A DNA stretch of 64,000 bases from Chitinophagales bacterium (GCA_020636495.1 JACJXQ010000008.1:1612001-1676000); one strand, 5' to 3'. Counted from the first letter of the stretch, positions 43,518 through 52,493 are shown. The notes: generated from the sequence alone by a model not told the origin. Numbers and translations: made by a program.

Positions 43518-45146
43518 ATGAACCTGGAATTTAATAAGAACGAAGATGAGATGAAGCTGCTGGTCAGCCAGATGAAACAACGCCACGCTCAGGTGAGCTT
43601 AGGCGGCGGCAAAAAGGCAATGGAGAAAAACAAGGCACGTGGCAAGATGGCCCCGCGCGAACGCATCCAGTACCTTATTGACAAGGGTAGCGCATTTACT
43701 GAGATCGGTTCTTTTGCAGGGTGGGATATGTACGAAGAGCATGGTGGATGCCCTTCGGCTGGTACCGTTGCAGGTATTGGTTATGTAAAAGGCCGCCAGT
43801 GTATCATAGTAGCAAATGATAATACTGTAAAAGCAGGAGCATGGTTCCCGATAACAGGCAAGAAGAACCTACGCCTGCAGGAGATAGCTATGGAGAACCA
43901 CCTGCCTGTTATTTACATAGTGGATAGTGCAGGTGTGTACCTGCCTATGCAGGACGAGATATTCCCTGATAAAGAACACTTTGGCAGGATATTCCGCAAC
44001 AATGCACAGATGAGCGCTATGGGAATCACCCAGATAGCGGCTGTTATGGGTAGTTGTGTAGCGGGTGGAGCATACCTGCCTATTATGAGCGATGAGACGC
44101 TGATGGTAGAAGGTAATGGTTCTATCTTTCTTGCAGGCCCATACCTGGTAAAGGCAGCTATTGGCGAAGATGTAGACTTGCAAACGCTGGGCGGCGCTAA
44201 AACGCATACGGAGATAAGTGGTATAGCTGATTATAAATTTGATACAGAACAGGAGTGCCTGGACCAGGTGAAACGTATCATTGATAAGCTGGGTGAGCAA
44301 CCTCGCGCAGGTTTTGACAGGGTGAAACCTGAAGCACCTAAGAAAGATCCGAAAGAGATATATGGTTTTGTATCTGCTGATAACAGCAAGCAGTACGATG
44401 TGGTGGAGGTGATAGAAAGGATAGTGGATAATTCAGAGTTCGACCAGTTTAAAAAAGACTATGGCAGAACTATCGTATGTGGATATGCACGTATAGATGG
44501 CTGGGCTGTTGGAATAGTAGCTAATCAACGTACAGTTATCAAAAGCACCAAAGGAGAGATACAGATAGGCGGTGTGATATATAATGACAGTGCGGATAAG
44601 GCTGCAAGGTTCATTCAGAATTGCAACCAGAAGAAGATACCTTTAGTGTTTCTGCAGGATGTTACCGGCTTTATGGTGGGCAGCCGCAGCGAGCATGCAG
44701 GTATCATTAAGGACGGTGCCAAGCTGGTGAATGCAGTGAGTAATTCTGTTGTGCCTAAAATTACTATCGTGATAGGTAATTCTTATGGGGCAGGCAACTA
44801 TGCAATGTGTGGCAAGGCTTATGACCCTCGTTTTATATATGCATGGCCTAATGCTAAAATAGCGGTTATGGGTGGTGCGCAGGCAGCTAAAGTGTTGTTG
44901 CAGATACAGGTGGCCAGCCTTAAAGCAAAAGGAGAAGAGATAGACCCCGAAAAGGAAAAAGCATTGCTGAAAGAGATAACTGATAAATACGACTCTCAAA
45001 CCTCAGCTTATTACGCAGCAGCCCGTTTGTGGGTAGATGATATAATCGATCCGATAGATACACGCAAAGTGATCAGTGAAGGTATTGCTGCTGCTAATCA
45101 TAATCCTGATATGAAAGAGTTTAAATCAGGTGTCTTCCAGGTATAA
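43518..45146 (+). CDS. Acyl-CoA carboxylase carboxyltransferase (beta) subunit
   Basis: This subunit transfers CO2 from biotin to an acyl-CoA, usually propionyl- or methylcrotonyl-CoA. The 542-residue protein has the N-terminal carboxyltransferase half (KNKARGKMAPRERIQYLID, then GTVAGIGYVKGRQCIIVAND, and SAGVYLPMQDEIFPD) and the C-terminal half with LVFLQDVTGFMVGS, ITIVIGNSYGAGNYAMCGK and WPNAKIAVMGGAQAA. The biotin carboxylase and biotin-carrier subunits are not nearby. Exact substrate cannot be told from motifs; the spacing of YLPMQDEIFPD resembles methylcrotonyl/geranyl-type subunits. Confidence 0.93.
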   Translation: MNLEFNKNEDEMKLLVSQMKQRHAQVSLGGGKKAMEKNKARGKMAPRERIQYLIDKGSAFTEIGSFAGWDMYEEHGGCPSAGTVAGIGYVKGRQCIIVANDNTVKAGAWFPITGKKNLRLQEIAMENHLPVIYIVDSAGVYLPMQDEIFPDKEHFGRIFRNNAQMSAMGITQIAAVMGSCVAGGAYLPIMSDETLMVEGNGSIFLAGPYLVKAAIGEDVDLQTLGGAKTHTEISGIADYKFDTEQECLDQVKRIIDKLGEQPRAGFDRVKPEAPKKDPKEIYGFVSADNSKQYDVVEVIERIVDNSEFDQFKKDYGRTIVCGYARIDGWAVGIVANQRTVIKSTKGEIQIGGVIYNDSADKAARFIQNCNQKKIPLVFLQDVTGFMVGSRSEHAGIIKDGAKLVNAVSNSVVPKITIVIGNSYGAGNYAMCGKAYDPRFIYAWPNAKIAVMGGAQAAKVLLQIQVASLKAKGEEIDPEKEKALLKEITDKYDSQTSAYYAAARLWVDDIIDPIDTRKVISEGIAAANHNPDMKEFKSGVFQV

Positions 45147-45175
45147 TTAAAAGCTGAAATTTATATAGTATGCTG

Positions 45176-45204
45176 AATGAGTTTTGCAAATCGCAAAACT
45201 CATT
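45176..45204 (+). terminator. Terminator after the carboxyltransferase gene
   Basis: A perfect 12-bp stem, AATGAGTTTTGC (45176-45187) and GCAAAACTCATT (45193-45204), has a 5-base loop and is followed by TT. It also contains the stop codon of the convergent lipoprotein gene. Confidence 0.75.
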
Positions 45205-45442
45205 TTACGGTACAGTCAACTTGGGTGACGCCTTGCCAGCTTTCCATTCGGGCTTTTTGTACATCACAATCCTTTTTCATGTCTTTCTTAAATCCGGGTG
45301 CTGTAATCTCTGCAGAACTGTTAGGAGTAATATATGTTGTGTCATAAACAGTAATATCACATCGGCATGTCCAAACTTTGAAACAAGATGACAGGCTTAG
45401 CACGGCGACTGCTGTAAGAATAATAGGTATAAGTTTTTTCAT
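45200..45442 (-). CDS. Small lipoprotein, twin A
   Basis: The 80-residue protein has a lipoprotein signal (KKLIPIILTAVAVLSLSSC) with acylated Cys at 20, then FKVWTCRCDITVYD. The mature part of about 60 residues ends DVQKARMESWQGVTQVDCTVK. Its cysteine pattern, C-F/Y-x2-WTC-x-C followed by one Cys in the middle and one near the end, matches the neighbouring gene. Probably a disulfide-linked periplasmic or outer-membrane lipoprotein. Unknown function. Confidence 0.75.
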   Translation of the reverse strand: MKKLIPIILTAVAVLSLSSCFKVWTCRCDITVYDTTYITPNSSAEITAPGFKKDMKKDCDVQKARMESWQGVTQVDCTVK

Positions 45443-45495
45443 GAAATAAAATTAATCAAACATTTCAGAAAAACAGTGTTTCCATTATTCCCCAG

Positions 45496-45771
45496 TCAAC
45501 CCGGTGTGAGCTTACATTCTGCTTCGTCTACGTTAGGGTCGTTACTTTGTATGATCCACTTCTGGCGGTCGCAGTACTCTTTCATATTCTGTTTGGTATC
45601 CAGGTCTGTTTTTTCACTATAAGGGTCGGGGTAGGTAGTATTCATATTTCCCGAACTGGAATCCCATGAGACAACGGCACAAGAACAGGTCCACAACCTG
45701 TAGCAGGATGATTGGCTGATGATGATTGCAGCAAGTGCTATTGACGAAATAAGTAATGATGTTCTTTTCAT
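45496..45771 (-). CDS. Small lipoprotein, twin B
   Basis: The 91-residue protein has a lipoprotein signal (KRTSLLISSIALAAIIISQSSC) followed by YRLWTCSCAVVSWD. The mature part ends MKEYCDRQKWIIQSNDPNVD and ECKLTPG. It shares with twin A the C-x3-WTC-x-C start, a K-M-K-x2-C-x2-Q-K-like helix, and the terminal Cys. The pair lies 53 bases apart on one strand and looks like a tandem duplication of a short disulfide-containing lipoprotein. No family is recognised. Confidence 0.75.
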   Translation of the reverse strand: MKRTSLLISSIALAAIIISQSSCYRLWTCSCAVVSWDSSSGNMNTTYPDPYSEKTDLDTKQNMKEYCDRQKWIIQSNDPNVDEAECKLTPG

Positions 45772-46017
45772 GTGTTAAGCTTTCTCAGGTGTAAAATATG
45801 TTTCAAGGTATATGATATAATCTTAAATAGGTGTGAAAGCTGTTATTTGAAAGAGTAATAGGGGTGAGATCTTTATTGGTTGTCGTTATACCATAGGGGA
45901 AATAATATCATCACAGATCAATCAAATAACTTATGCTGACAGCATTATACGGAGTGGTAACATTATTGATAGGTAAGCACCTATAGGGGTAAAACCTCCC
46001 GGGGTTGTCATTACTCT

Positions 46018-46821
46018 ATGAGACGGGATGTTAATACCACAGGTAGGAAAGCAATTATAACAGGGGCCTCAGGCGGAATTGGCAGATCATTTGCCAGGCA
46101 ACTGGCCGCTCAGCAGTATGACCTGGTATTATCGGGCCGTAATGAATCCGAACTTGTAAAACTGGCTGACGAACTAAGGACATCATATGGTGTAGATACG
46201 GATATAGTTGTCACAGACCTTTCTCATCCTACCGGAATAGAAGTGCTGACCGATAAGTTAAGCACGATAGATAGTATAGATATGCTGGTGAGCAATGCCG
46301 GTTATGGAGAAAGAAGCCGTTTTGAACATGAGCCGGTAGATAAAGTGCTGCAAATGATCAGCGTATTTATCAATGCAACGGTACAACTGGTGCATGCTGT
46401 ATTGCCTAAAATGATCAATGCAAAGAAAGGAAGTATCATCACTGTTTCATCATTAAGTGCTTTTGTTCCGGCTCCGGGCAGTAGTATTTATTCCTCGTCC
46501 AAGGTCTTTCTCAACTCATTTATGGAGTCGATATATATGGAAGTGCGTAAATATGGTATACGTGTGCAGAGTCTTTGCCCGGGTCTGACCCATACAGGTT
46601 TTCATAATAATACGCAGGTGACGCAACGCACAGAGGTGCGTGGACTGAGCTTGTGGATGGAGCCGGATATGGTTGTAGAGGCGTCTTTGAGAGGACTGGA
46701 CAGGGGTGAGGTAATATGTGTTCCTGGTCATATAAATAAAGTCATAAAGCGTATAATGCCTGTTTTGCCGCGCAAACCTTACTATGCATTTGTCAATAAG
46801 ATCGCCCGAAGGTTCAAATAG
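46018..46821 (+). CDS. Short-chain dehydrogenase/reductase
   Basis: A 267-residue classical SDR with the NAD(P)-binding motif ITGASGGIGRSFARQLA, the NAG motif in LVSNAGYGERS, the catalytic Ser in ITVSSLSAFV, and Tyr158/Lys162 in IYSSSK. The arginine in GRNESEL after beta-2 suggests preference for NADPH. Substrate is unknown; the longer C-terminus (GLDRGEVICVPGHINKVIKR) is seen in DltE-like members. It precedes an ABC ATPase gene by 55 bases, with a separate promoter for the latter. Confidence 0.9.
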   Translation: MRRDVNTTGRKAIITGASGGIGRSFARQLAAQQYDLVLSGRNESELVKLADELRTSYGVDTDIVVTDLSHPTGIEVLTDKLSTIDSIDMLVSNAGYGERSRFEHEPVDKVLQMISVFINATVQLVHAVLPKMINAKKGSIITVSSLSAFVPAPGSSIYSSSKVFLNSFMESIYMEVRKYGIRVQSLCPGLTHTGFHNNTQVTQRTEVRGLSLWMEPDMVVEASLRGLDRGEVICVPGHINKVIKRIMPVLPRKPYYAFVNKIARRFK

Positions 46822-46823
46822 AT

Positions 46824-46854
46824 TTTGAGATTGCGGGATACAAGTCTATTTTTG
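46824..46854 (+). promoter_or_regulatory. Consensus promoter TTTG-N19-TATTTTTG for the MlaF-like ATPase
   Basis: TTTG at 46824-46827 and TATTTTTG at 46847-46854 are 19 bases apart, a full match to the Bacteroidota -33/-7 pattern. The ATG at 46877 follows after a leader of about 15 bases. Confidence 0.7.
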
Positions 46855-46876
46855 GGAGATATACTTCCCTTTTTGC

Positions 46877-47653
46877 ATGATCGAAGTAAAGAATATTCGA
46901 AAAAGTTTTGGTGATAAAGAAGTACTGAAAGGTGTTTCTGCTAACATGCTGCCCGGTAAGACCAACCTGATCATAGGGGCAAGTGGTAGCGGCAAAACAG
47001 TATTTATCAAATGTATGATCGGTCTTATCAGGCCTGATGAGGGAGAAGTACTGTACGAAGGTAAAAGCCTGCTTGATATGGATAAGTATAGCCTGAAAGA
47101 ACTGCGCCAACAAGTAGGTATGCTTTTCCAGGGAGGAGCCTTGTTTGACAGCCAGACGGTTGCGCAGAATGTCAGATTTCCCCTGGATATGCTGACGAAA
47201 AAAAGCAAAGGTGAAAAGATAGACAGGGTTGACGAGGTGCTGAAAAGGGTGAACCTGGAAGGGGTAAATGATAAATACCCCTCAGAAATAAGTGGTGGTA
47301 TGCAGAAAAGGGTTGCGCTGGCGCGTGCAATCGTGATGAACCCCAAATACCTGTTTTGCGATGAGCCTAACTCTGGCCTTGACCCACAGACATCTATCGT
47401 AATTGATGAACTGATAAGGGATATAACACAGGAGTTTAATATAACTACAGTTATCAATACCCACGATATGAACTCAGTAATGGGTAGCGGTGATAATATC
47501 ATTTACCTGCACAAAGGGCTTAAGAAATGGGAAGGTAGCAGTCGGGATATTGTTTTTAGCGATGATAAAGAATTGAATAACTTCATTTTTGCCTCAGATT
47601 TTCTGCGCAAAGCCAAAGAAGCCAGTCGTAGAGAGGCTGATAATACTAAATAG
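46877..47653 (+). CDS. ABC transporter ATP-binding protein, MlaF-like
   Basis: The 258-residue ATPase has Walker A GASGSGKTVFIKCM, Q-loop MLFQGGALFDSQTV, signature SGGMQKRVALARAI, Walker B YLFCDEPNSGLDPQT and the switch His in NTHDMNSV. The SQTVAQNVRFPL stretch and the SGGMQKR signature are characteristic of the MlaF group, which retrieves phospholipids from the outer membrane. The cognate permease (MlaE) and MCE protein (MlaD) usually adjoin this gene; here the upstream gene is an SDR and the downstream gene is convergent. Confidence 0.9.
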   Translation: MIEVKNIRKSFGDKEVLKGVSANMLPGKTNLIIGASGSGKTVFIKCMIGLIRPDEGEVLYEGKSLLDMDKYSLKELRQQVGMLFQGGALFDSQTVAQNVRFPLDMLTKKSKGEKIDRVDEVLKRVNLEGVNDKYPSEISGGMQKRVALARAIVMNPKYLFCDEPNSGLDPQTSIVIDELIRDITQEFNITTVINTHDMNSVMGSGDNIIYLHKGLKKWEGSSRDIVFSDDKELNNFIFASDFLRKAKEASRREADNTK

Positions 47654-47654
47654 C

Positions 47655-47680
47655 AAAAAGCTTGCACAAGCCGGCTTTTT
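47655..47680. terminator. Bidirectional AT-rich terminator
   Basis: AAAAAGC (47655-47661) pairs with GCTTTTT (47674-47680) around a 12-base loop, directly after the ATPase stop and before the end of the convergent T9SS gene. T-runs face both directions. Confidence 0.5.
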
Positions 47681-47698
47681 ATTGTAGTGCTCCTTGTT

Positions 47699-49378
47699 TT
47701 ACAGCTTCTCTACTTTTTGTGTTGAAACACCTTCCCTGCCGATTAATTGTATATAGTACAATCCTGCAGGTAAAGACATCATATTAATATATGAACTGCG
47801 TCCGGTAACCTGTTGCTTTGTTACAACCTGCCCCATACTATTCAGCAGGGTTAGTGATTCGAAACCGTTTGGCTCAGTTTCTACTGTTAGTATATCTTTA
47901 ACAGGGTTGGGGAATAAACTGTATTCGGCGGTGACATCAATATCACTGACAGCAACCGGGGTAACCCTGTTCTCTGTACTGTTTGTCATTACAGCGGGGT
48001 TAATATCAAAATATATACCTGCTCTGTTATTGATCTGGGTCAGGGGGGGGAGGCCTGATTTTGCATTTATGCTGAATTGCACGAAACCTTTGTTAAAGGC
48101 GGGAGTATTTTTATAGGGTAAGTTAATGTTCTTAAATTCGAAACGGACAACTTTTTGTCCACCAGGAGGGTCCTGCATAACATGTGATATAGCATGTGAG
48201 CTGTGCAAAATTTGAAAGCTACCTGCATCCAGCATATCTGAGAGGGTATCTAAGATATAAATATTAAATGCCGTATCATCTCCCAGGTTTTCGAAATTGA
48301 TAGTATAGGTAAGTTTAGTTCCTGGCGAAATATCTCCGGATGGGAATACTCCCTTGTCATTGGGGTCAAAAGATGCTCGTACACGGTCGCACTGATAAAT
48401 TGTATTGTTGGACAGATTAACATCATTTAAGACGGGCGCTATTGCTACTGTGTTGCAGATGGTGTCGTCGACTTTTAAAGTTGTTCCTATCGCTGCATCC
48501 GCATACACATAAATAGTGGCGTTATTGCCGATGGAAAGGTTACTAACATTCCAGGTAATGGTGTTTCCGCTCACTCCAGTTGGTGGTCTGCTAGCACTTC
48601 TATAAGCGTATTTCTTGCTTAGGTGTAGAGTAATTGTTCCGTTTTGACTGCCGCAGCCATTGTTGTAGGCATGGAGGGTTAACGTGCTGGTGGCAACTGG
48701 TCGGAACAAACCACTCATTGCTATTGCCAGATCATACTGTGATGTGCTGCCACATTGAAAAGCAAAACCCGCAGTTATGGTACTATGTGACGGAGGTCCT
48801 GTTACTGTTGCAATTCCCCCTGAGGGACAGGATACAATGGAGCCTACGGGTATATTGATAGGTTTGAATTTGTATAAAGTGCCGGGTATAGTTGCATAGT
48901 GATAATTACCTAAAATATCTATGGTATCAACAATTGTGCCTGCCGAATCAACTTCTATATGAAGAGGATTGTTAATATAGCGTTCATTCGAGTCGCGCAC
49001 ACAATTGGTATTGCTATCAATAAATCCGTAGATGTTTACAAAACTGCAAAATGTTGAATAAGTAGTACTTGAGGAATCCATAATAGTTCCATCGTGAAAC
49101 CTGATTATACTAGTGATTGTATAACTGCCTGGAGCTAGATATGTATGTCCATAACCTGATTTTGGAACTCTTATATAAGCTGTAACTGAATCTTTTGTAT
49201 ATGTTCCGTCGCCCCAATATATTTTTGTCTTATAATTTGTTTTGGCTCCCCATACATACCAATAGTTAACTGTATCACAAGGTCCGTAGACGTATGACGA
49301 GAGAAGCTGGCCGTTTGCCTGAAGGGAAAAGAACAATATCAGCGATAAGGCGGTACTTAAATAAGAGGTTTTCATCAA
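47699..49378 (-). CDS. Secreted T9SS type A protein with DUF11-like domain
   Basis: The 559-residue protein has a signal peptide (TALSLILFFSLQANGQ), a PKD-like N-terminal part (IYWGDGTYTKDSVTAY, then YTITSIIRFHDG), a middle with FVNIYGFIDSNTNCVRD, and a DUF7619/DUF11-like module (RASFDPNDKGVFPSGDI with LTYTINFENLGDDTAFNIYI). The final 75 residues are the T9SS type A signal, SLFPNPVKDILTVET then LPAGLYYIQLIG. It should be a large surface or released protein; no enzyme site is seen. Confidence 0.9.
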   Translation of the reverse strand: MMKTSYLSTALSLILFFSLQANGQLLSSYVYGPCDTVNYWYVWGAKTNYKTKIYWGDGTYTKDSVTAYIRVPKSGYGHTYLAPGSYTITSIIRFHDGTIMDSSSTTYSTFCSFVNIYGFIDSNTNCVRDSNERYINNPLHIEVDSAGTIVDTIDILGNYHYATIPGTLYKFKPINIPVGSIVSCPSGGIATVTGPPSHSTITAGFAFQCGSTSQYDLAIAMSGLFRPVATSTLTLHAYNNGCGSQNGTITLHLSKKYAYRSASRPPTGVSGNTITWNVSNLSIGNNATIYVYADAAIGTTLKVDDTICNTVAIAPVLNDVNLSNNTIYQCDRVRASFDPNDKGVFPSGDISPGTKLTYTINFENLGDDTAFNIYILDTLSDMLDAGSFQILHSSHAISHVMQDPPGGQKVVRFEFKNINLPYKNTPAFNKGFVQFSINAKSGLPPLTQINNRAGIYFDINPAVMTNSTENRVTPVAVSDIDVTAEYSLFPNPVKDILTVETEPNGFESLTLLNSMGQVVTKQQVTGRSSYINMMSLPAGLYYIQLIGREGVSTQKVEKL

Positions 49379-49537
49379 TTCCGAACTTGTTTTTTATTCA
49401 AAACTATTAGTTGTATAATATTAATTATATACTTTAATCAACAAGTATGCCAGATTGTAGAGGCAGTTTGGTGTATACTGACGAAAGATTTGTAGCCGTT
49501 TTTAGGGAAAGGGTGCTCAGAGTCCTGAAAATGAAGA

Positions 49538-49557
49538 AAGCCGGTAGAGACCGGCTT
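49538..49557 (-). terminator. Orphan hairpin in the sucD upstream gap
   Basis: AAGCCGGT (49538-49545) and ACCGGCTT (49550-49557) form a perfect 8-bp stem with an AGAG loop. On the minus strand it is followed by TCTTCATTTT, a weak T-rich tail. No minus-strand gene lies upstream of it, so its role is unclear. Confidence 0.45.
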
Positions 49558-49725
49558 CCATAATCTAGAATTGATTACCCATTACATACTTAAATATTGT
49601 GTGGTGAAGGAGGATAGTTTTTGTATTATTTCGTATCTTCTGAACAATAAGACGAACGCATTGGAGAAAAGGTTGGTAAAAGTTGAAACTTTTTTATCTT
49701 AATACGTTCTGTGTGGATTTTTACA

Positions 49726-49756
49726 TTTGATTTTGGCAGTATTTACGTTAATTTTG
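49726..49756 (+). promoter_or_regulatory. Consensus promoter TTTG-N19-TAATTTTG for sucD
   Basis: TTTG at 49726-49729 and TAATTTTG at 49749-49756 are exactly 19 bases apart. The start codon at 49796 lies 40 bases downstream of the box. A second -7-like TACATTTG overlaps the -33 element (49722-49729). Confidence 0.75.
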
Positions 49757-49795
49757 CCCCGTAAAATAATTATACATCAAGATATTAATAAGCTC

Positions 49796-50677
49796 ATGGC
49801 TGTATTGGTAAATAAGGATTCAAAAGTAATTGTACAGGGTTTCACCGGTGGAGAGGGTACTTTCCACGCAGGTCAGATGATAGAGTATGGTACAAATGTA
49901 GTAGGTGGTGTTACACCCGGTAAAGGTGGTACTACTCACCTGGACAAACCTGTATTTAATACCGTTCAGGACGCTGTAAATCAAACAGGTGCAGATGTTT
50001 CTATCATATTCGTTCCACCTGCATTTGCTGCTGATGCTATTATGGAAGCTGCTGACGCGGGTATCAAAGTGATCATCTGTATTACAGAAGGTATTCCTGT
50101 TCAGGATATGGTGAAAGCGAAGGCGTATATTAATGATAAAGACTGCCGCCTGATAGGCCCTAACTGTCCTGGTGTTATCACTGCCGATGAGGCAAAAGTG
50201 GGCATCATGCCTGGTTTTGTATTCAAAAAAGGCCGCATAGGTGTTGTTTCTAAATCAGGTACGCTGACTTACGAAGCTGCTGACCAGGCTGTTAAGGCAG
50301 GTATGGGTATCTCTACCGCTATCGGTATTGGTGGCGACCCGATCATTGGTACTACAACTAAAGAAGCGGTAGAACTGTTGATGAACGATCCTGAAACGGA
50401 TGGTATCATTATGATAGGCGAAATTGGTGGTAGCATGGAAGCTGACGCAGCGCGCTGGCTGAAAGGCAATATGAAAAAACCTGTTGTTGGTTTCATCGCA
50501 GGACAGACAGCGCCTCCGGGCCGCCGTATGGGCCACGCAGGTGCTATAGTTGGTGGTGCTGACGATACTGCTGCTGCAAAAATGAAGATCATGCGCGAGT
50601 GTGGTATACACGTAGTAGACAGCCCTGCTGATATAGGAAAAACAATGGCTGAGGTGTTGCAAAAGCAACCCGCATAA
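49796..50677 (+). CDS. sucD: Succinate-CoA ligase alpha subunit
   Basis: The alpha subunit carries the phospho-histidine that links succinyl-CoA hydrolysis to nucleotide triphosphate formation in the TCA cycle. The 293-residue protein has the CoA-binding N-terminus (KVIVQGFTGGEGTFHAGQM), NCPGVI, GIGGDPIIGT and the phosphorylated His in MGHAGAIVGG. The ATG at 49796 matches the family start (MAVLVNKDSKVIVQGF); an upstream in-frame ATG at 49727 overlaps the promoter. The beta-subunit gene sucC is not adjacent. A strong terminator follows. Confidence 0.97.
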   Translation: MAVLVNKDSKVIVQGFTGGEGTFHAGQMIEYGTNVVGGVTPGKGGTTHLDKPVFNTVQDAVNQTGADVSIIFVPPAFAADAIMEAADAGIKVIICITEGIPVQDMVKAKAYINDKDCRLIGPNCPGVITADEAKVGIMPGFVFKKGRIGVVSKSGTLTYEAADQAVKAGMGISTAIGIGGDPIIGTTTKEAVELLMNDPETDGIIMIGEIGGSMEADAARWLKGNMKKPVVGFIAGQTAPPGRRMGHAGAIVGGADDTAAAKMKIMRECGIHVVDSPADIGKTMAEVLQKQPA

Positions 50678-50700
50678 TAATATTTAGTAAGCAATCTGGA

Positions 50701-50733
50701 AAGCTGCTCCCACAAGGAGCAGCTTTTATTTTT
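50701..50733 (+). terminator. Strong terminator after sucD
   Basis: A perfect 10-bp stem, AAGCTGCTCC (50701-50710) and GGAGCAGCTT (50716-50725), is followed by TTATTTTT. It ends the single-gene sucD transcript. The convergent PaiB-like gene ends within its T-run. Confidence 0.92.
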
Positions 50734-51358
50734 CAAACAACTCCGGCCTGCGCTGTATCAGCTCTCCTGCTATGGATATGCTGTCTATATCACCGCTGTT
50801 CATCAGGTGCTCTACAATGCGTTTGTAGCTTTCGTCCGTACGGTTCTGGCTCAGCTTGAATGTGGCATCAAGAGATGTGACTGTTATCTCGAACCCTGCA
50901 ATAGCCTTTACATTGGCTGCGACATATTCTTCCGGCATGTTCTCCAGCAATTCAGGGTGGTCCTGCCCGTCCTCGTAATAGTGGGTCAGTTCTTTTAGTA
51001 ACTCTAAGGATTCGTGCTCGTCAAATAAGTGAATGCTACCTCTTGCCTGTACGGTCATATAGTTCCATGTAGAGGCTTGGCCACGCTCTGCATACCAACC
51101 GGCACTTACATAACAGTGCGCACCTGTAAACATGAGCAACACTTCTGTACTGTCTGCCAGTATAGGATAGTGGTCGGTATGGCGGGATACATGACCTTGT
51201 AAGTAAAGTGTATTATCACGTTCATCAAGCATTACCGGTATTTGTGTTGCATAGCTTCGTTCTTTGTCGTTGACAATGAGCGTAGCAAAGGGGTGTGTCG
51301 CTATGAACTCCAGTATCTTTTCCCTGTCTGTTTCCGTATAATGTTTAGGTCCGTACAT
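50726..51358 (-). CDS. FMN-binding PaiB-like protein
   Basis: The 210-residue protein opens MYGPKHYTETDREKILEFIA and carries PFATLIVNDKERSYATQIPV and LYLQGHVSRHTD, as PaiB-family split-barrel flavoproteins do. STWNYMTVQARGSIHLF and AIAGFEITVTSLDATFKLSQN complete the fold. Members have been described as transcriptional repressors in Bacillus, but no DNA-binding domain is visible here, so an enzymatic or heme/flavin-related role is equally likely. It is divergent from anmK, with 40 bases between. Confidence 0.9.
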   Translation of the reverse strand: MYGPKHYTETDREKILEFIATHPFATLIVNDKERSYATQIPVMLDERDNTLYLQGHVSRHTDHYPILADSTEVLLMFTGAHCYVSAGWYAERGQASTWNYMTVQARGSIHLFDEHESLELLKELTHYYEDGQDHPELLENMPEEYVAANVKAIAGFEITVTSLDATFKLSQNRTDESYKRIVEHLMNSGDIDSISIAGELIQRRPELFEK

Positions 51359-51398
51359 AATGAGGTAAAGTTAAAGGTCATTTGTTTAATTTCGCCGC

Positions 51399-52493
51399 AT
51401 GGTTTACAAGGTTATCGGTTTGATGAGTGGCAGTTCGCTGGATGGGCTGGATATAGCATACGTGCACCTGAACGAGGTGGGCGGACAATGGAACTATGAG
51501 GTGATACATGCTGAATGTGTACCCTATAGTGCAAACCTAGCAGAACAACTCAGGAACGCATCACAAAAAAGCGTACATGAGTACCTGAGGTTGAATACTT
51601 CGTATGGGCGTTTCCTCGGTGAAGCTGTAAATGGTTTCATTGAGCGGAATGGTATTGAACACCAGGTACACCTGGTAGCATCGCACGGGCATACTGTGAT
51701 GCACGAACCGCATAACCACACCAGCACACAGATTGGCGATGGCGCAACTATAGCAGCGGTAACAGGGTTGCCTGTAGTGAGCGACCTGCGCAATATGGAT
51801 GTAGCGTTGGGAGGGCAGGGCGCCCCGATAGTACCGGTAGGCGATAAGCTACTGTTCGGGCAATATGATTATTGGCTGAATATTGGTGGTATAGCTAATA
51901 TTACTGTCCCGCACAACGGAGAAACACTGGCATTTGATGTTTGCGCGGCTAACCAAATGTTGAACGGACTGGCCGAGATGAAAGGCATGCACATGGATAA
52001 AGACGGGGCGATGGCGCGTACAGGTAAACTGCAAATGGATATACTGGCCGACCTGAACGACGAGCCCTACTACCTGCAGGAGCCTCCAAAATCGTTAAGC
52101 AACGAGCAGGCTAAACAACTGGTATTCCCCATACTGCTGGAAAGTAAAAATGAAGTGAACGATCTGTTGCGTACGGCCGTGCAACATATTGCAGATAAGA
52201 TAACAGAAGCTGTAAAGAAACACCCCTCAGGCAAAGAACGTTCTGTGCTTTTGGCTACAGGTGGCGGCGCTCTTAATGGTTTCCTTATGGAGCGTATCAG
52301 GGAAGGGCTGGCAGCATTGAATACCGACCTGCATATACCCGATGAACAAACGGTGAATTATAAAGAAGCTATTGTTATGGCTTTGATAGGCACACTCCGC
52401 TTTCGCGAAGAGACCAATGTGCTGAGCAGTATTACCGGCGCCAGCCGCGATAGTATAGGCGGTGCGCTGTGGATGGGACACTCGTATAGTTAA
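51399..52493 (+). CDS. anmK: Anhydro-N-acetylmuramic acid kinase
   Basis: AnmK phosphorylates and opens anhydroMurNAc, a step in peptidoglycan recycling. The 364-residue protein has the family motifs GLMSGSSLDGLDIAYV, HLVASHGHTVMHEP, VSDLRNMDVALGGQGAPIVP and WLNIGGIANIT, followed by LLATGGGALNGFLMERI near the C-terminus. It stands alone between the PaiB-like gene and a convergent gene; no other recycling gene is nearby. Confidence 0.95.
   Translation: MVYKVIGLMSGSSLDGLDIAYVHLNEVGGQWNYEVIHAECVPYSANLAEQLRNASQKSVHEYLRLNTSYGRFLGEAVNGFIERNGIEHQVHLVASHGHTVMHEPHNHTSTQIGDGATIAAVTGLPVVSDLRNMDVALGGQGAPIVPVGDKLLFGQYDYWLNIGGIANITVPHNGETLAFDVCAANQMLNGLAEMKGMHMDKDGAMARTGKLQMDILADLNDEPYYLQEPPKSLSNEQAKQLVFPILLESKNEVNDLLRTAVQHIADKITEAVKKHPSGKERSVLLATGGGALNGFLMERIREGLAALNTDLHIPDEQTVNYKEAIVMALIGTLRFREETNVLSSITGASRDSIGGALWMGHSYS

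Larger units (their letters stand above)
49379..49795. other. Gene-free region upstream of sucD
   Basis: No gene is supported in these 417 bases. They hold an isolated 8-bp hairpin (49538-49557) and, at the right end, the full sucD promoter (49726-49756). An in-frame ATG at 49727 overlaps this promoter and is not the start of sucD. The remainder is AT-rich without recognisable elements. Confidence 0.6.

Noticed and set aside
46846..47502. A 218-codon open frame on the minus strand opposite the MlaF-like ATPase
   Set aside because: It is exactly antisense to a clear ATPase with all motifs; its translation is low in structure and Ser/Leu-rich as expected of a shadow frame.
36653..47653. ABC-2 permease and MlaF-like ATPase as one transporter
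   Set aside because: They are 9 kb apart and belong to different ABC subfamilies; the MlaF group pairs with MlaE-type permeases.
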